From JBFMFR01 sp040752025 (GTDB lineage Bacteria; Chloroflexota; Anaerolineae; Anaerolineales; UBA4823), in assembly GCA_040752025.1 (NCBI GenBank), contig JBFMFR010000048.1:1-55555 (forward strand): a DNA stretch of 55,555 nt. Reading direction: 5' to 3'. Below the pieces are notes generated by a model. It did no database searches. It had not been told where the DNA came from and saw only the letters and a list, made by a program, of their open reading frames with translations. Shown piece by piece: positions 39,608 through 48,769 of the stretch. The position numbers and the translations under genes were made by a program. The stretch's first letter is position 1. The number at the start of each line of letters is the position of its first letter.

Positions 39608-42600
39608 CTACGCCTCAGGCCATTCCCCCCGCTCATAAGCCGCGATGATCTGGCGGTTGAAGATCAACTCGCGGTACGTCCGGCGCGTTTCTTCCTCCGG
39701 GATAGCAGTGCTTCTCTCCTCGACCAGTTGGAAAGCACGCTTGAGCAGTTCGCCTGCCGCATCGGGCTGCCCGGTCGCACGTCGCACGCGTGCCGCCGCC
39801 CACAATAGGCGCTGGCTGTCCTGCGACCCGGCTTCGGCGCGTGGGTAGAAAGCTTCGATCTCGTCCGCCATCTGGCTGGCGGCTGGCAGATCGCCGGCTG
39901 CCAGGTAGCACAAGGCCAGGTCGGTCAGCACACTAAAATTTTCGACCAGCGTATCCTGCGATATACATATTTCCCTGGCCGCGTACAGATGATCCAAGGC
40001 AGAAGGGATGTCCCCTAGCTCACGCTCGGCTTCACCCAGGTTGCACAGGGCAAACGGTTCCAGGAAGTGGTTTTCGATCTGGCGCGCCAGTTCCAGGGCC
40101 TTCGCAGCATAAGCTTTCTGGCTGGCATAGTCCTGCTGCAGCGCAGCCGTGTAAGCCAGGTTGATCGAATTAACCGCCTGCCCATCCAGGTTGCCGAGGC
40201 GCATACCGATCTCCAGGGCTTGCTGGTAGTGCTGTCGCCCGGCCTCGTAATCCCCCAGGTCCAGTTCCAGGGATGCGGTGGTTTCGTACACCAACGCCAG
40301 GCCGCTGGGTTTCTGGATGGCCTGGTACAGCGCTTCAGCCCGGCCCAGGTGGCGGCGGCATTCGGCGATATTGAAGAGGCGGTTATGGGCCTGCGCCAGC
40401 AGGCGATGCGTGGTGGCGCGCCAGTTGAGGTCGTTGACGCGCTTGGCATAATCCAACAACTGCTCCCCATAAGACAGGCAGCGCTCGAGGTCCAGAACAA
40501 CCAGGCCGTTGGCAGACATCAACCACAGCACATTCATCACCAGGTGCGCCTGCTCCTGCCCCCGGCTCAGCGCCAGGGCTTTCTGGATCCAGACTTCTGC
40601 CCCAATGACGTTGCGGCGGTTAATATCGAACTCCGCCAGTTTGATCACACTCTCCAGCTCGCCAGCAATATCCTGCGCTGACTGGTAGAGCGGCAAAGCC
40701 TGCTGCAGCAACGCCGCGGCAGCGGGTGAATCGCCCAACAGGTTGAGCAGCAACCCTTCCAGTAGCAGGCCTGTCGCCTGCCAGAAAGGGTCGCCCAGCG
40801 CCTGCGCCTCGCTTTTCAGCGCCTCGATCGCCGCCCGCTCGGCCTCCCGTTCCCCCAGGGCACGCTGGTAACGTTCCCAGGCGCGCAGTACAATGCACAG
40901 CCGGTAGCGGTCATTTAAACCCCGAGCGATCGCTTCCATCGCCTGCAAGTCAGCTTGCTGCTGCTGGCGCTGGCCCAGCCGACCGTAGATGGCTTCGCGC
41001 ATTTCCAACAGGTTGAAATGCTCCTGCGGCGTAATCTCCGGAGCAGCGCTGTCGCCGGCCAACTGTATCGCCCGGCTGAGCGCCTGCAGAGCTTCGCTGT
41101 CGGCGTACACTGTCAGGTAGCCCTGGGCAGCGCGGCGGTAATATGGGATCGCCCGCCCAGGCTCGCCGCCGCGGTCGTAGTGGAAGGCCAGCACGCCAAC
41201 CAGTTCATCCTGCCGCTCGGGGTACAGTTCCTCCAAAACCCCAGCCGCCCGGCGATGCCGCCGCCAGCGGCGCTCAGCCGGGATAGCGGCGTACAAACCG
41301 GACTGCACCAGGTGGTGGGCAAAAACGAAATCGCAGCCGGGAAGGCCTTCGCGCGCCAGTTGCCGGTCGAGCAGTTCGTCCAGGGCGCTGAGGCCCTGGC
41401 TCTCGCTCCAGCCGCCGATCTCGCGCACCACTTCGGCGTCGAAAGACGCCCCAACCACCGCCGCCGCTTCGGCGTAGGTATAGGCCAGCGGCGAAAGTCG
41501 TTCCAGGCGCTGCTGCACGGCGGCGTGCACGCCCTGCGGCAGATCGAGAAATTCAACTTCTCCAAGAAGTTGAATTTCTGACAATCCCTGCGCTTCCAGC
41601 CAATGCTGCAGCAGCAAACTTATGAACAGAGGGTTGCCTTCGCTGGCCGTGTGCAGGCGTCCGGCCAGGCTGGCAGCCTCTCCCACCAGGCCGGGCCAGG
41701 CAGCCTGGCTCAAAAGATCGGCGACCGCCGCCGCTTCCAATCGGCGCAGCGGCAGGCGCTCGACCAATTTGTCGGCCTGTAAACGCCGCCACAGCAAGCG
41801 CAGTGGATGCTGCCGCCCGACCTGTTCTTCCCGGTAGGTGCCCAACAGCAAAACCCGCTGCGCACTCAAGCGCCGCGCCAGGAATTCGACCAGCGCCAGG
41901 CTCGATTCGCCTGCCCAGTGCAGGTCTTCCAGGACAAGCAATACCGGGCGCGGCTCCGCCAGGCGCTCCAGGCAGCCCGCCGCCGCGTCGAACAAACGCA
42001 CCCGCTCCCGCTCTGGGGCCAGGCCAGCCAGGACAGGCAGGCGGCAGCGCTGGCGCAGCTCGGGCAGCAAGGCCGCCAATGCCGCCAGGCGCACGGTCTC
42101 CCCTTCCAGGCCAGCCAGCAGGGGCAGCGCGCCGCGAAAAGCCTGGCTGATCGCCTGGTAGGGGGAAGAATCCTCAGGCGACATGCCGCCGCACAGCACC
42201 CGCCCGCCCTGGCTCTCGATTAGAGCAGCCAGCTCGCCCGCCAGGCGCGTCTTGCCCACCCCCGCCTCGCCGCCCACCAAAACCAAACCGCCGCGCCCGT
42301 GCACCATCTGGCTCCAGCGCAGCTTCAGCCGCTCCATCTCCACCTGGCGGCCCACGAAAGGCAGGCGGGCAGCCGCCGCAGGCGGGATTTGGCCAGCAGG
42401 CGCTGGCTCAGCCTCTCCAGCCTCTTCGGATGGCAGGCTTTTCTGGCGCAGCACCACCTCGTATACCGCTCGAGTTTCCGGCATCGGCTCGACCCCCATT
42501 TCAGCCTTCAATAAAGCGGCGAAGCGTTCGTACTCGGCCAGCGCCCCGGCCCGGTCACCGCTCTCGTAGCGCAGCGCCACCAGCCGCCGCAGCGTATCTT

Positions 42601-43147
42601 CGCGCATCGGGTCGCTCCCCAGGATCAGTTGGCCATACTGGATGGCCTCTGCATAGCGGCATTGCGCCCGCCGCTGCTGGACGAGTTGCTCCAGAACAGC
42701 GAAATAAGCCTGCTGCAAGCGTTCGCGCTCGAAGAACACCCAATCGTCGTACACCGTTTCCAACAAATCGCCGGTATACAGCGCCGCGGCCTCCGCCAGG
42801 CGCTCAGGGACAGCCGCCAGGCGCTCGAACTCGGCCACATCCAGCCAGTATTCGCAGTCCGGGTTCCAACGCACGCTGGAAGCGTCCAGCAGCAGCCAGG
42901 GCCGCTCCGCCGGGCAGGGCGGCAGGGCCTTGTTCAGGTGGTGCAGGTGGCGGCGCAGGTTGGCGCGCCCCTGGGACTCGGGCTCATCCGGCCACAGGGT
43001 GAAGGCCGCCTGCTGGCGTTCCACCGCCTGCTGGCGGTGGAGCAGCACATAAGCCAGCAAAGGCAGCGCTTTGGGCGGGGCAACCAGCCGGTAGGGCTGT
43101 CCGTCCATGGAAAAACGAGGTTGACCGAAGAGGTGTATGTGGAACAT
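39608..43147 (-). CDS. BTAD/SARP-like transcription activator with NTPase and TPR regions (copy 2)
   Basis: This 1179-residue regulator has a winged helix (about 1-95; FHIHLFGQPRFSMDG, FTLWPDEPESQGRANLRRHL), a BTAD domain (about 96-240; ALYTGDLLETVYDDWVFFERERLQQ), and a STAND/AAA NTPase from about 270 with Walker A GGEAGVGKT (K299) and Walker B PVLLVLEDLHWAG. A long TPR region (about 690-1150) has units such as LALVYETTASLELDLGDYEAGRQHY. It lacks the Cys/His cluster seen in copy 1, and its NTPase is of the LuxR/MalT-like (EDLHW) rather than the DNFEHL type, so the two copies are not recent duplicates. It starts 35 nt after a methyltransferase stop on the same strand. Confidence 0.9.
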   Translation of the reverse strand: MFHIHLFGQPRFSMDGQPYRLVAPPKALPLLAYVLLHRQQAVERQQAAFTLWPDEPESQGRANLRRHLHHLNKALPPCPAERPWLLLDASSVRWNPDCEYWLDVAEFERLAAVPERLAEAAALYTGDLLETVYDDWVFFERERLQQAYFAVLEQLVQQRRAQCRYAEAIQYGQLILGSDPMREDTLRRLVALRYESGDRAGALAEYERFAALLKAEMGVEPMPETRAVYEVVLRQKSLPSEEAGEAEPAPAGQIPPAAAARLPFVGRQVEMERLKLRWSQMVHGRGGLVLVGGEAGVGKTRLAGELAALIESQGGRVLCGGMSPEDSSPYQAISQAFRGALPLLAGLEGETVRLAALAALLPELRQRCRLPVLAGLAPERERVRLFDAAAGCLERLAEPRPVLLVLEDLHWAGESSLALVEFLARRLSAQRVLLLGTYREEQVGRQHPLRLLWRRLQADKLVERLPLRRLEAAAVADLLSQAAWPGLVGEAASLAGRLHTASEGNPLFISLLLQHWLEAQGLSEIQLLGEVEFLDLPQGVHAAVQQRLERLSPLAYTYAEAAAVVGASFDAEVVREIGGWSESQGLSALDELLDRQLAREGLPGCDFVFAHHLVQSGLYAAIPAERRWRRHRRAAGVLEELYPERQDELVGVLAFHYDRGGEPGRAIPYYRRAAQGYLTVYADSEALQALSRAIQLAGDSAAPEITPQEHFNLLEMREAIYGRLGQRQQQQADLQAMEAIARGLNDRYRLCIVLRAWERYQRALGEREAERAAIEALKSEAQALGDPFWQATGLLLEGLLLNLLGDSPAAAALLQQALPLYQSAQDIAGELESVIKLAEFDINRRNVIGAEVWIQKALALSRGQEQAHLVMNVLWLMSANGLVVLDLERCLSYGEQLLDYAKRVNDLNWRATTHRLLAQAHNRLFNIAECRRHLGRAEALYQAIQKPSGLALVYETTASLELDLGDYEAGRQHYQQALEIGMRLGNLDGQAVNSINLAYTAALQQDYASQKAYAAKALELARQIENHFLEPFALCNLGEAERELGDIPSALDHLYAAREICISQDTLVENFSVLTDLALCYLAAGDLPAASQMADEIEAFYPRAEAGSQDSQRLLWAAARVRRATGQPDAAGELLKRAFQLVEERSTAIPEEETRRTYRELIFNRQIIAAYERGEWPEA

Positions 43148-43182
43148 CGCTGTGTATCCCTACGGCCTGCACCAGGCGCTGA

Positions 43183-43926
43183 TTAGTTAATGGGTCTGAG
43201 GCCCACGAACATTGGGCACCCGCCCTCCTCGAAATCCAACACCTTGACCTCGAAGCCCACCTCCTGCAATAAGCGGCTCCAGGTTGGCAAAGAGAAAATA
43301 CCCCCCACATGCTGGTCGGTCTCGATGCGCAGTCGCCCCGCCTGGCGGATCAGGTACACGAAAGTCATTTCGTAGGTACTGTCTGCCGGATCAGGGTCGT
43401 AGTAATTTTCGAGCATCACCACTTCCAGGTCACTCTGGGAGTGCGTGTGGAGATACGTGCCGTTTTGTTCGAAATGCTCGCGAGTCTCCTCGGCGTAGGT
43501 GACGAAAACGCCGCCGGGGCGCAGGTGGGCGTAAGCCGTGGCGAAAGCAGCCCGCAAATCCGCCTCAGTCAGCATGTAATCGATGGAATCAGCGATCAGC
43601 ACCGCATCGAATACCTGCCCCAGGCGCAGGCTGCGCATATCGCCCACCTGATATGCCACATCGGGGTTCAAGCGCCGCGCCAGGCCGAGCATCTCCTCGC
43701 TCAGATCGACGCCGGTCACCTGGAAATGCTGGCGCAGGGTATGATCGTTGTGCCCGCCGCCGCAGCCCAGGTCGAGCAGCGTCTTGACCTCGATACGGGC
43801 GTGCTGGCGGATGGCCTGGACGAATTCCCCCGCCTCGGAAACGTAATCCTCCGGCGGGCTGATCAGCGGCCACAGCCAGGCCAGGTCAGCGTACAAACGC
43901 TTTTGGTCCCTGGCTGCCGGCTTCAA
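43183..43926 (-). CDS. Class I SAM-dependent methyltransferase
   Basis: This 247-residue methyltransferase has the SAM motif TLLDLGCGGGHNDHTLRQHF near residue 50, VTGVDLSEEMLGLARR after it, VGDMRSLRL and FDAVLIADSIDYML (motif IV), then HLRPGGVFVTYAEE. Its C-terminal half contains an inserted acidic loop (LENYYDPDPADSTYEMTFVY) that may bind the acceptor. The domain has no ATG near its beginning. TTG 43926 overlaps the upstream stop (TTGA, 43923-43926) and fits translational coupling. The longer frame to 43998 only shadows the upstream gene. Confidence 0.82.
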   Translation of the reverse strand: MKPAARDQKRLYADLAWLWPLISPPEDYVSEAGEFVQAIRQHARIEVKTLLDLGCGGGHNDHTLRQHFQVTGVDLSEEMLGLARRLNPDVAYQVGDMRSLRLGQVFDAVLIADSIDYMLTEADLRAAFATAYAHLRPGGVFVTYAEETREHFEQNGTYLHTHSQSDLEVVMLENYYDPDPADSTYEMTFVYLIRQAGRLRIETDQHVGGIFSLPTWSRLLQEVGFEVKVLDFEEGGCPMFVGLRPIN

Positions 43927-45491
43927 GAGATGACCACCTGCCCGCAGTATTCGCAGCGATCCATGCCCAGTTCCAGCGTGCCGCCGCAGTTCGGGCACTG
44001 GAAGGTCTCGGCGGTAAAGCTCACCCCCGCCTGCCTCATCGCCGTCTCATTGTCCGCCAGTTGGCCGCGCAGCTCTTTCAAGCGCGCCAGGTACGCCCCG
44101 GAAGCCATCTCGCCGGACTGGCGCAGGCGCTCCACATCGGCGATGCTCTCTTTCAGCATGCGCCGCTGGGCCTGCAAGCTCTCCGGGCTCTGGTCCTGAA
44201 TGTCCACCCTGACGGCCGGCTTGGGCGGGTTGGTAGCGATGAACCAGGCCGCTACCGCAATGACCAGGGATATCAGCAGTCCTACCAACAGCGGAATAAA
44301 GTTGAAGCCCGGCAGGCGGTTATATTCAACCGAGATCACCTGCACTTTGCCTGCATCGGCGACGGCCGCCTGGCGGCTGGCCGTCAGCCGGCCCACGTCG
44401 ATGCGCATGATGCTGCTGCCAGGAGAGAGCAGGTTGTAGCGCGCCCCGGTTTTGCCCACGAACAGGACCACGTTGCCCAGCTCGTTGCCGATCAACACCT
44501 CTTCGGCGCCATCCTCGTCCACGTCCACCCCGGCGATTTCGGTGACTTTATCGCCGACGGAGGCTGACCACAGGCGCTGACCGCTCAGCGTGTAAGCCCA
44601 AACGCCGCCGTCTTTGCCGCCGGCCACGATCTCCCGGGAGGCCGGGTCGCCGTCCAGTTCCGTCTCGCGAATCTCGGAGATCGCCTGTCCCAGCGATTGT
44701 TCGACCAGGACATTCCCATCCGGGGCGTTCAAGATCAGGAAACGGCCGGTTTCTCCACCCAGGAGCACCTCACCCTGCCCGTCGCCGTTGAGATCGTAGG
44801 CGCGCAGCCGGCGCAGCCCACCCAGTACGGTATAACGCCACACATCCTGGCCCTGGGGTCCGAACAGCACCACCTGCCCGCCGCGGTTAGCCGCCGCCAG
44901 GTGGATTTGGCCATCCACCAGAGCGTCATCCAGGCCGCGCACTTCAGTGCCGCGCAGTAAATCGCTGCGCCAGACTTCCGCGCCGCTGGCATTCAACGCC
45001 GCCAGCCTTCCATCCATATCGCCTACGATCACCTGGGTGTCGCCGGGGAAGCGCACCACCGCCAGGCGCGCCGGCGCGCCGAAATCCGCCAGGTTGGCCC
45101 GCCAGACTTCCTGCCCGCGGCTGAACAGGGTCAATACGGCAACGTTTTCGGGATAGGCCAGGGCGACCACATCTTCGCCGCCATCGCCATCTACATCCCC
45201 CATGCTGGTGACCAGCGGCTGGGCAAAAGTCTGATCGAACCAGGCGCTGCCATCCGCGTTCAGAATGCGCAGCGTGTCAGCGTTCTGGATGAACAGGTCA
45301 TCCTGCCCATCGCCGTTCAGATCGATAATCTTCATGCTCTGGGCGTTGGAGAAGGGCTGCTGCCAGACTTGCTGGTAAGCGAACTTTTCAGCGTTCACCC
45401 GCCCGCTCAGGCTGACTATCACGGCAACGATCATAACCAACAGGATCAGCAGCGAAGCGAAGAAAATCGTAACCAGTGTTCGGGATTTCAT
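43923..45491 (-). CDS. Membrane protein: outside FG-GAP propeller, inside coiled coil and zinc ribbon
   Basis: This 522-residue protein has an N-terminal membrane anchor (about 8-29), then a propeller with VCBS/FG-GAP calcium-type loops (IIDLNGDGQDDLFI, MGDVDGDGGEDVVAL, AYDLNGDGQGEVLLGG, GVDVDEDGAEEVLIG) and a PQQ-like strand set. A second membrane segment follows (about 377-402), then a coiled coil with SGEMASGAYLARLKELRGQL (SHOCT-like), and a C-terminal ribbon CPNCGG...CEYCG with four cysteines. The sensor part should face outside and the zinc ribbon the cytoplasm, suggesting a signal or assembly receptor. ATG 45491 overlaps the upstream stop by 4 nt; the methyltransferase gene follows with the same overlap. 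Confidence 0.82.
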   Translation of the reverse strand: MKSRTLVTIFFASLLILLVMIVAVIVSLSGRVNAEKFAYQQVWQQPFSNAQSMKIIDLNGDGQDDLFIQNADTLRILNADGSAWFDQTFAQPLVTSMGDVDGDGGEDVVALAYPENVAVLTLFSRGQEVWRANLADFGAPARLAVVRFPGDTQVIVGDMDGRLAALNASGAEVWRSDLLRGTEVRGLDDALVDGQIHLAAANRGGQVVLFGPQGQDVWRYTVLGGLRRLRAYDLNGDGQGEVLLGGETGRFLILNAPDGNVLVEQSLGQAISEIRETELDGDPASREIVAGGKDGGVWAYTLSGQRLWSASVGDKVTEIAGVDVDEDGAEEVLIGNELGNVVLFVGKTGARYNLLSPGSSIMRIDVGRLTASRQAAVADAGKVQVISVEYNRLPGFNFIPLLVGLLISLVIAVAAWFIATNPPKPAVRVDIQDQSPESLQAQRRMLKESIADVERLRQSGEMASGAYLARLKELRGQLADNETAMRQAGVSFTAETFQCPNCGGTLELGMDRCEYCGQVVIS

Positions 45492-46324
45492 TGGACATCC
45501 CTCCTTTTCAATAGATCGTAAACAGCCTTCAACACGCTCAGGATATCGTTATCGGTGATTCTGTCGCTCCCGGTGGCGGCTGCCAGATCAATGATGCCGC
45601 CGGATGCATCCAGGCGCTCGATGACATAAGGCCCAATTTGCGCACCAACCGGCATGGTCTGGATATTCGCAGTGTCATACACTTGCGGGTTGACCGACAG
45701 GCGCAGTCGCAGCTCCTGCAAGCTGCCCTTGAACTTGGGTGCTTTCCACTTCGTCTTCCCGCTGATCGCGCCTCGCTTCCAATAGCCTTTGCGCACTTTC
45801 TCGCGCCGGATTGCCGATAGGCGCAGGGCATTGCCATCGTAGAGCTTGGTCTTCAGGCTCAACCATTCGTCGCGGTACAACTGCGTGACTCGCCCAAACG
45901 AATCCGAGTTCTCGCGCGCCAGCTTCTCTTTGGTCTGCGTGCCGGTCAGGTCCAGATGGCCGAAGAAATTACGCTTGGGATTGGCGTCGTCACGCAAAGT
46001 GTAGATCACCTGGCGCACCGATGTGAACAACGGCGCCAGCTCCAGGGCTCTGGAGCGGCGCATGCTCAGGCCGAGCACCAGGGATGCCAGCCAGCACACC
46101 GGCGCGATCAGGCTGAACAGGCACACCTGGTATCCGGCTACCCTAAGCAAACCATCCAGCAGGATGAAAGGGAAGCCCGCCAGGAACAGCAGGCGCGGCA
46201 CCCAGCGCCGCTGCTTCTGGGAGTTCTGCAAGCGTTCGCCCTGGGCGACCATCTCGTCCATGCCGCGCACAATCGCGCCCGGTTTTTGATTGAAGGTTAG
46301 ATAAACAGGATCATAATTGACCAT
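45488..46324 (-). CDS. Membrane protein of unknown family
   Basis: This 278-residue protein has two adjacent membrane segments (about 44-62 and 67-88) and a large soluble C-terminal part with RRSRALELAPLFTSVRQVIYTLRDD, LYRDEWLSLKTKLYDGNALRLS, a very basic loop (REKVRKGYWKRG) and YVIERLDASGGIIDLA. I do not recognise the family. ATG 46324 has AAGGA at 7-nt spacing; GTG 46327 is adjacent. It is the first gene of a run in which it overlaps the FG-GAP protein, which overlaps the methyltransferase, with the BTAD regulator 35 nt further on. A joint membrane complex with the FG-GAP protein is plausible. Confidence 0.72.
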   Translation of the reverse strand: MVNYDPVYLTFNQKPGAIVRGMDEMVAQGERLQNSQKQRRWVPRLLFLAGFPFILLDGLLRVAGYQVCLFSLIAPVCWLASLVLGLSMRRSRALELAPLFTSVRQVIYTLRDDANPKRNFFGHLDLTGTQTKEKLARENSDSFGRVTQLYRDEWLSLKTKLYDGNALRLSAIRREKVRKGYWKRGAISGKTKWKAPKFKGSLQELRLRLSVNPQVYDTANIQTMPVGAQIGPYVIERLDASGGIIDLAAATGSDRITDNDILSVLKAVYDLLKRRDVQ

Positions 46325-46343
46325 CACTGCATCCTTTTGCGGC

Positions 46344-46349
46344 TATAAT
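46344..46349 (+). promoter_or_regulatory. -10 box of a probable leaderless transcript
   Basis: A perfect TATAAT (46344-46349) ends 7 nt before ATG 46357, so the start codon would be the first transcribed codon. There is no Shine-Dalgarno. A TTGACC at 46317 is 21 nt upstream, longer than usual. Confidence 0.55.
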
Positions 46350-46356
46350 TAGCCCG

Positions 46357-47529
46357 ATGAAAGGCCGCGTGCTCTACACTGCTTTTGACGTGGTACCCAG
46401 CCCGAAGGGAGCCAGTACCCATATTTTGCATTTTTTACGCGGGCTTGTCAATGGTGGATATGAAGTTCATCTGGTCACGCCCGGCGATGGGGAACTGCCC
46501 GCAGAAGAAACCTGGGAAGGCGCCCGGCTTACCCGCATCCCCATCGATCCGGAGAGCAATTTCCTCGAGCGCTCCTCGCACTTCGGCCAGGAGGTGCTGC
46601 GTTTCGCGGCCACCGGGCCTGCCTATGACATCGTCCACTACCGCTCGATCTGGGGCGGGCTGCAACTGGCCCAGGCCAGGCGGCAGTACGGTTACAAAAC
46701 GCTCTTCGAAGTCAACGGACTGCCCTCCATCGAGCTCAAATATCACTATCCGGGCCTGCGTGAAAGCGGCTTGCTGGCCAAAATCCGCGAGCAAGAAATC
46801 GCCACCCTGCTGCTCAGCGACGCCCTGGTCTGTCCTTCCGACGTGACGCGCGCCTTCCTGGTCAGCCTGGGCGCGCCGCGCCAGCGCATCACCGTCATCC
46901 CCAACGGAGTCAGCCCCAGCGACTTCCAATCCAGCCCGCTGCCAGAGATTGAGGGACACACGCCCGAGATCCTGTATATCGGCACACTGGCCGACTGGCA
47001 GGGGTTGGAGGTAATCATCAACGCCATGCCCGCCATCCTGGCCGAACATCCCGCCAGGCTGCGCATCCTGGGGCGCGGGCGCAGCCGCCAGCGCAAAGCC
47101 CTGGCCAAGCGCATCCGCAAGCTCGGCCTGGAAGCGCATGTCGAGCTACAAGCCCCGCTGCCCCACCACGAAGTGCCGCAGGCTGTCGCCCAGGCGTACC
47201 TGTGCGTGGCTCCGCTGGGCATGAACGACCGCAACATCACCCAGGGCTGCTGCCCGATCAAAGTCATCGAATACATGGCCGCCGGTCGCCCGGTAGTAGC
47301 CTCCAACCTGCCGGTAGTGCGCGAGCTGCTGCGCGAAGACATCGACGGCCTGCTTTTCACACCCGACGATCCCCAGGACCTGGCCCGCCAGGTGCTGGCG
47401 GTCTTGCAAGACCGCTCCCTGGCGCAGCGCCTGGCAGATAGCGCCGCCGAGCGCGCCTGCAAGCAGTTCACCTGGCACCAGGCGCAGAAAAAGCTGCTCA
47501 AGGTGTACCAGGCGCTCCTGGCTGCTTAG
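46357..47529 (+). CDS. Glycosyltransferase family 4
   Basis: This 390-residue GT-B enzyme transfers a sugar from a nucleotide donor with retention. The N-terminal half shows VPSPKGASTHILHFLRGLVNGGYEVHLVTP (acceptor-domain glycine loop near residue 15). The C-terminal donor half has ITVIPNGVSPSDF, ILYIGTLADWQGLEVIINA, and the E-x7-E-like segment IKVIEYMAAGRPVVASNLPVVRELL. Substrate not determinable. It is divergent from the membrane-protein operon and convergent with a second GT4. The start codon is probably leaderless (a -10 box ends 7 nt before it). Confidence 0.9.
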   Translation: MKGRVLYTAFDVVPSPKGASTHILHFLRGLVNGGYEVHLVTPGDGELPAEETWEGARLTRIPIDPESNFLERSSHFGQEVLRFAATGPAYDIVHYRSIWGGLQLAQARRQYGYKTLFEVNGLPSIELKYHYPGLRESGLLAKIREQEIATLLLSDALVCPSDVTRAFLVSLGAPRQRITVIPNGVSPSDFQSSPLPEIEGHTPEILYIGTLADWQGLEVIINAMPAILAEHPARLRILGRGRSRQRKALAKRIRKLGLEAHVELQAPLPHHEVPQAVAQAYLCVAPLGMNDRNITQGCCPIKVIEYMAAGRPVVASNLPVVRELLREDIDGLLFTPDDPQDLARQVLAVLQDRSLAQRLADSAAERACKQFTWHQAQKKLLKVYQALLAA

Positions 47530-47566
47530 CCCAGCCCAATCGAAACATACCGCGCCCACCCGGTAG

Positions 47567-47585
47567 GGGCGCACGGCGTGCGCCC
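47567..47585. terminator. Short perfect hairpin between convergent glycosyltransferases
   Basis: GGGCGCAC (47567-47574) pairs with GTGCGCCC (47578-47585) around GGC, directly before the stop of the convergent gene (47587). It starts with the same TAGGGGCG sequence seen at the right end (55371) and resembles the AGGGGCGG stem at 33720; these may be related dispersed hairpins. Confidence 0.55.
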
Positions 47586-47586
47586 G

Positions 47587-48738
47587 TCAAAATCGGACCA
47601 GCGCCCGGTAAACTTCCAGGTTGCCCTGCAATTCCTGCTGCGGCGTGAAGTCTCGCAGCACCGTCTGGCGGGCCGCGCGGCCCAGCCGCCTCCGCAGTTC
47701 CGCATCTGCCAGTATCTCCACCATCGCCGCCGCCAGGGCTGGCGCGTCCCCCGGCGAGGCCAGTCGCCCGTTCTCGCCATCCCGGATGGCATCCAGGATG
47801 CCCCCCACCGGCGTGGTCAGGATAGCACATTCGCAGGCCATGCCTTCCAGCAAGGCGTTGGGCAACCCATCGCGAAGCGAGGGCATCACCAGCAGGTCGA
47901 CCAGGCTGTAACAGGCGGGCAGCCGCTCCTGAGGCAGGTAAGGCGTTACGTGCACATGCAGATCCGGGTTTTGCTTGCGGAAGACCTTGAACAGTTCTTT
48001 GTCTTCGCCAGAGCGCACACCGCCCAGCAGCCAGAGCTGCGCCGCATTCGCGGGCGTGAGCGTGAGCGTTTGCGCCGCCTGGCGGAAGGCTAGCAGCAGC
48101 GTCGCCAGGCCCTTCTTGGCGCGCGCTTCGCCTACGAAAGCGATTACTGGCTCCGGGCCCAGGCCCAACTCAGCCGCCAGCGCAGCGTCACGCGCCATGG
48201 GCTGGAAGTGCTGCGCCTCCACACCGTTAGGGATCACGCTCACCTGCCGCCCCGGGGCCAGCGCCTGGGCCTTGCGCGCCAGGTGGCGGGCGTTGGTGGT
48301 GATGGCGCTGGCGTGCTGCAAGGCGTACAAGGTGTGGGCGGCCTTGCCCGGGTCGAAGATAGCCCGCTCCAGGTCGTTGCCACGGGCGCTGACCACACTG
48401 GGCAGGCCCAGGTAGCCCCCGGCATAGACCGCCAGGAAGCCCGCCTGGGTCACGTAATAGGCATGCAACACATCGAAGGGCGCCGCGGCATGCTGCTCCG
48501 CCAGCATGTCGAACCAATCGGCCAGCGTGTCGTCCGTGCGGCGCCGGGCTCCCAGCAAGTGCACCTGCAACCCTTGCAACGTCTGAACCTGCCGCTCACC
48601 GGGGGCCAGCTCACCTGAAAGGCTGAAAACCTGCACGGACTCTCCGTGCGCCGCCAGCAAATGCGCCAGCCGCGCCGCCGAAACCGCCAATCCGCCTTCC
48701 TGCGGCGGAAATTTCTCACTCATCAAGGCAATCTTCAT
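47587..48738 (-). CDS. Glycosyltransferase family 4
   Basis: This 383-residue GT-B glycosyltransferase begins MSEKFPPQEGGLAVSAARLAHLLAAHGE, the acceptor-domain pattern near residue 7-30. Further motifs are VSVIPNGVEAQHFQP, VIAFVGEARAKKGLATLLLAF and, in the donor site, LVDLLVMPSLRDGLPNALLEGMACECAILTTPVGG, with the usual glutamate pair. Two GT4 enzymes end to end suggest an export polysaccharide or glycolipid job, but no polymerase or flippase is near. The B-box-like protein is divergent 31 nt upstream. Confidence 0.9.
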   Translation of the reverse strand: MKIALMSEKFPPQEGGLAVSAARLAHLLAAHGESVQVFSLSGELAPGERQVQTLQGLQVHLLGARRRTDDTLADWFDMLAEQHAAAPFDVLHAYYVTQAGFLAVYAGGYLGLPSVVSARGNDLERAIFDPGKAAHTLYALQHASAITTNARHLARKAQALAPGRQVSVIPNGVEAQHFQPMARDAALAAELGLGPEPVIAFVGEARAKKGLATLLLAFRQAAQTLTLTPANAAQLWLLGGVRSGEDKELFKVFRKQNPDLHVHVTPYLPQERLPACYSLVDLLVMPSLRDGLPNALLEGMACECAILTTPVGGILDAIRDGENGRLASPGDAPALAAAMVEILADAELRRRLGRAARQTVLRDFTPQQELQGNLEVYRALVRF

Positions 48739-48769
48739 GGTATATTACAGATAGAGGCACAAACGAATT

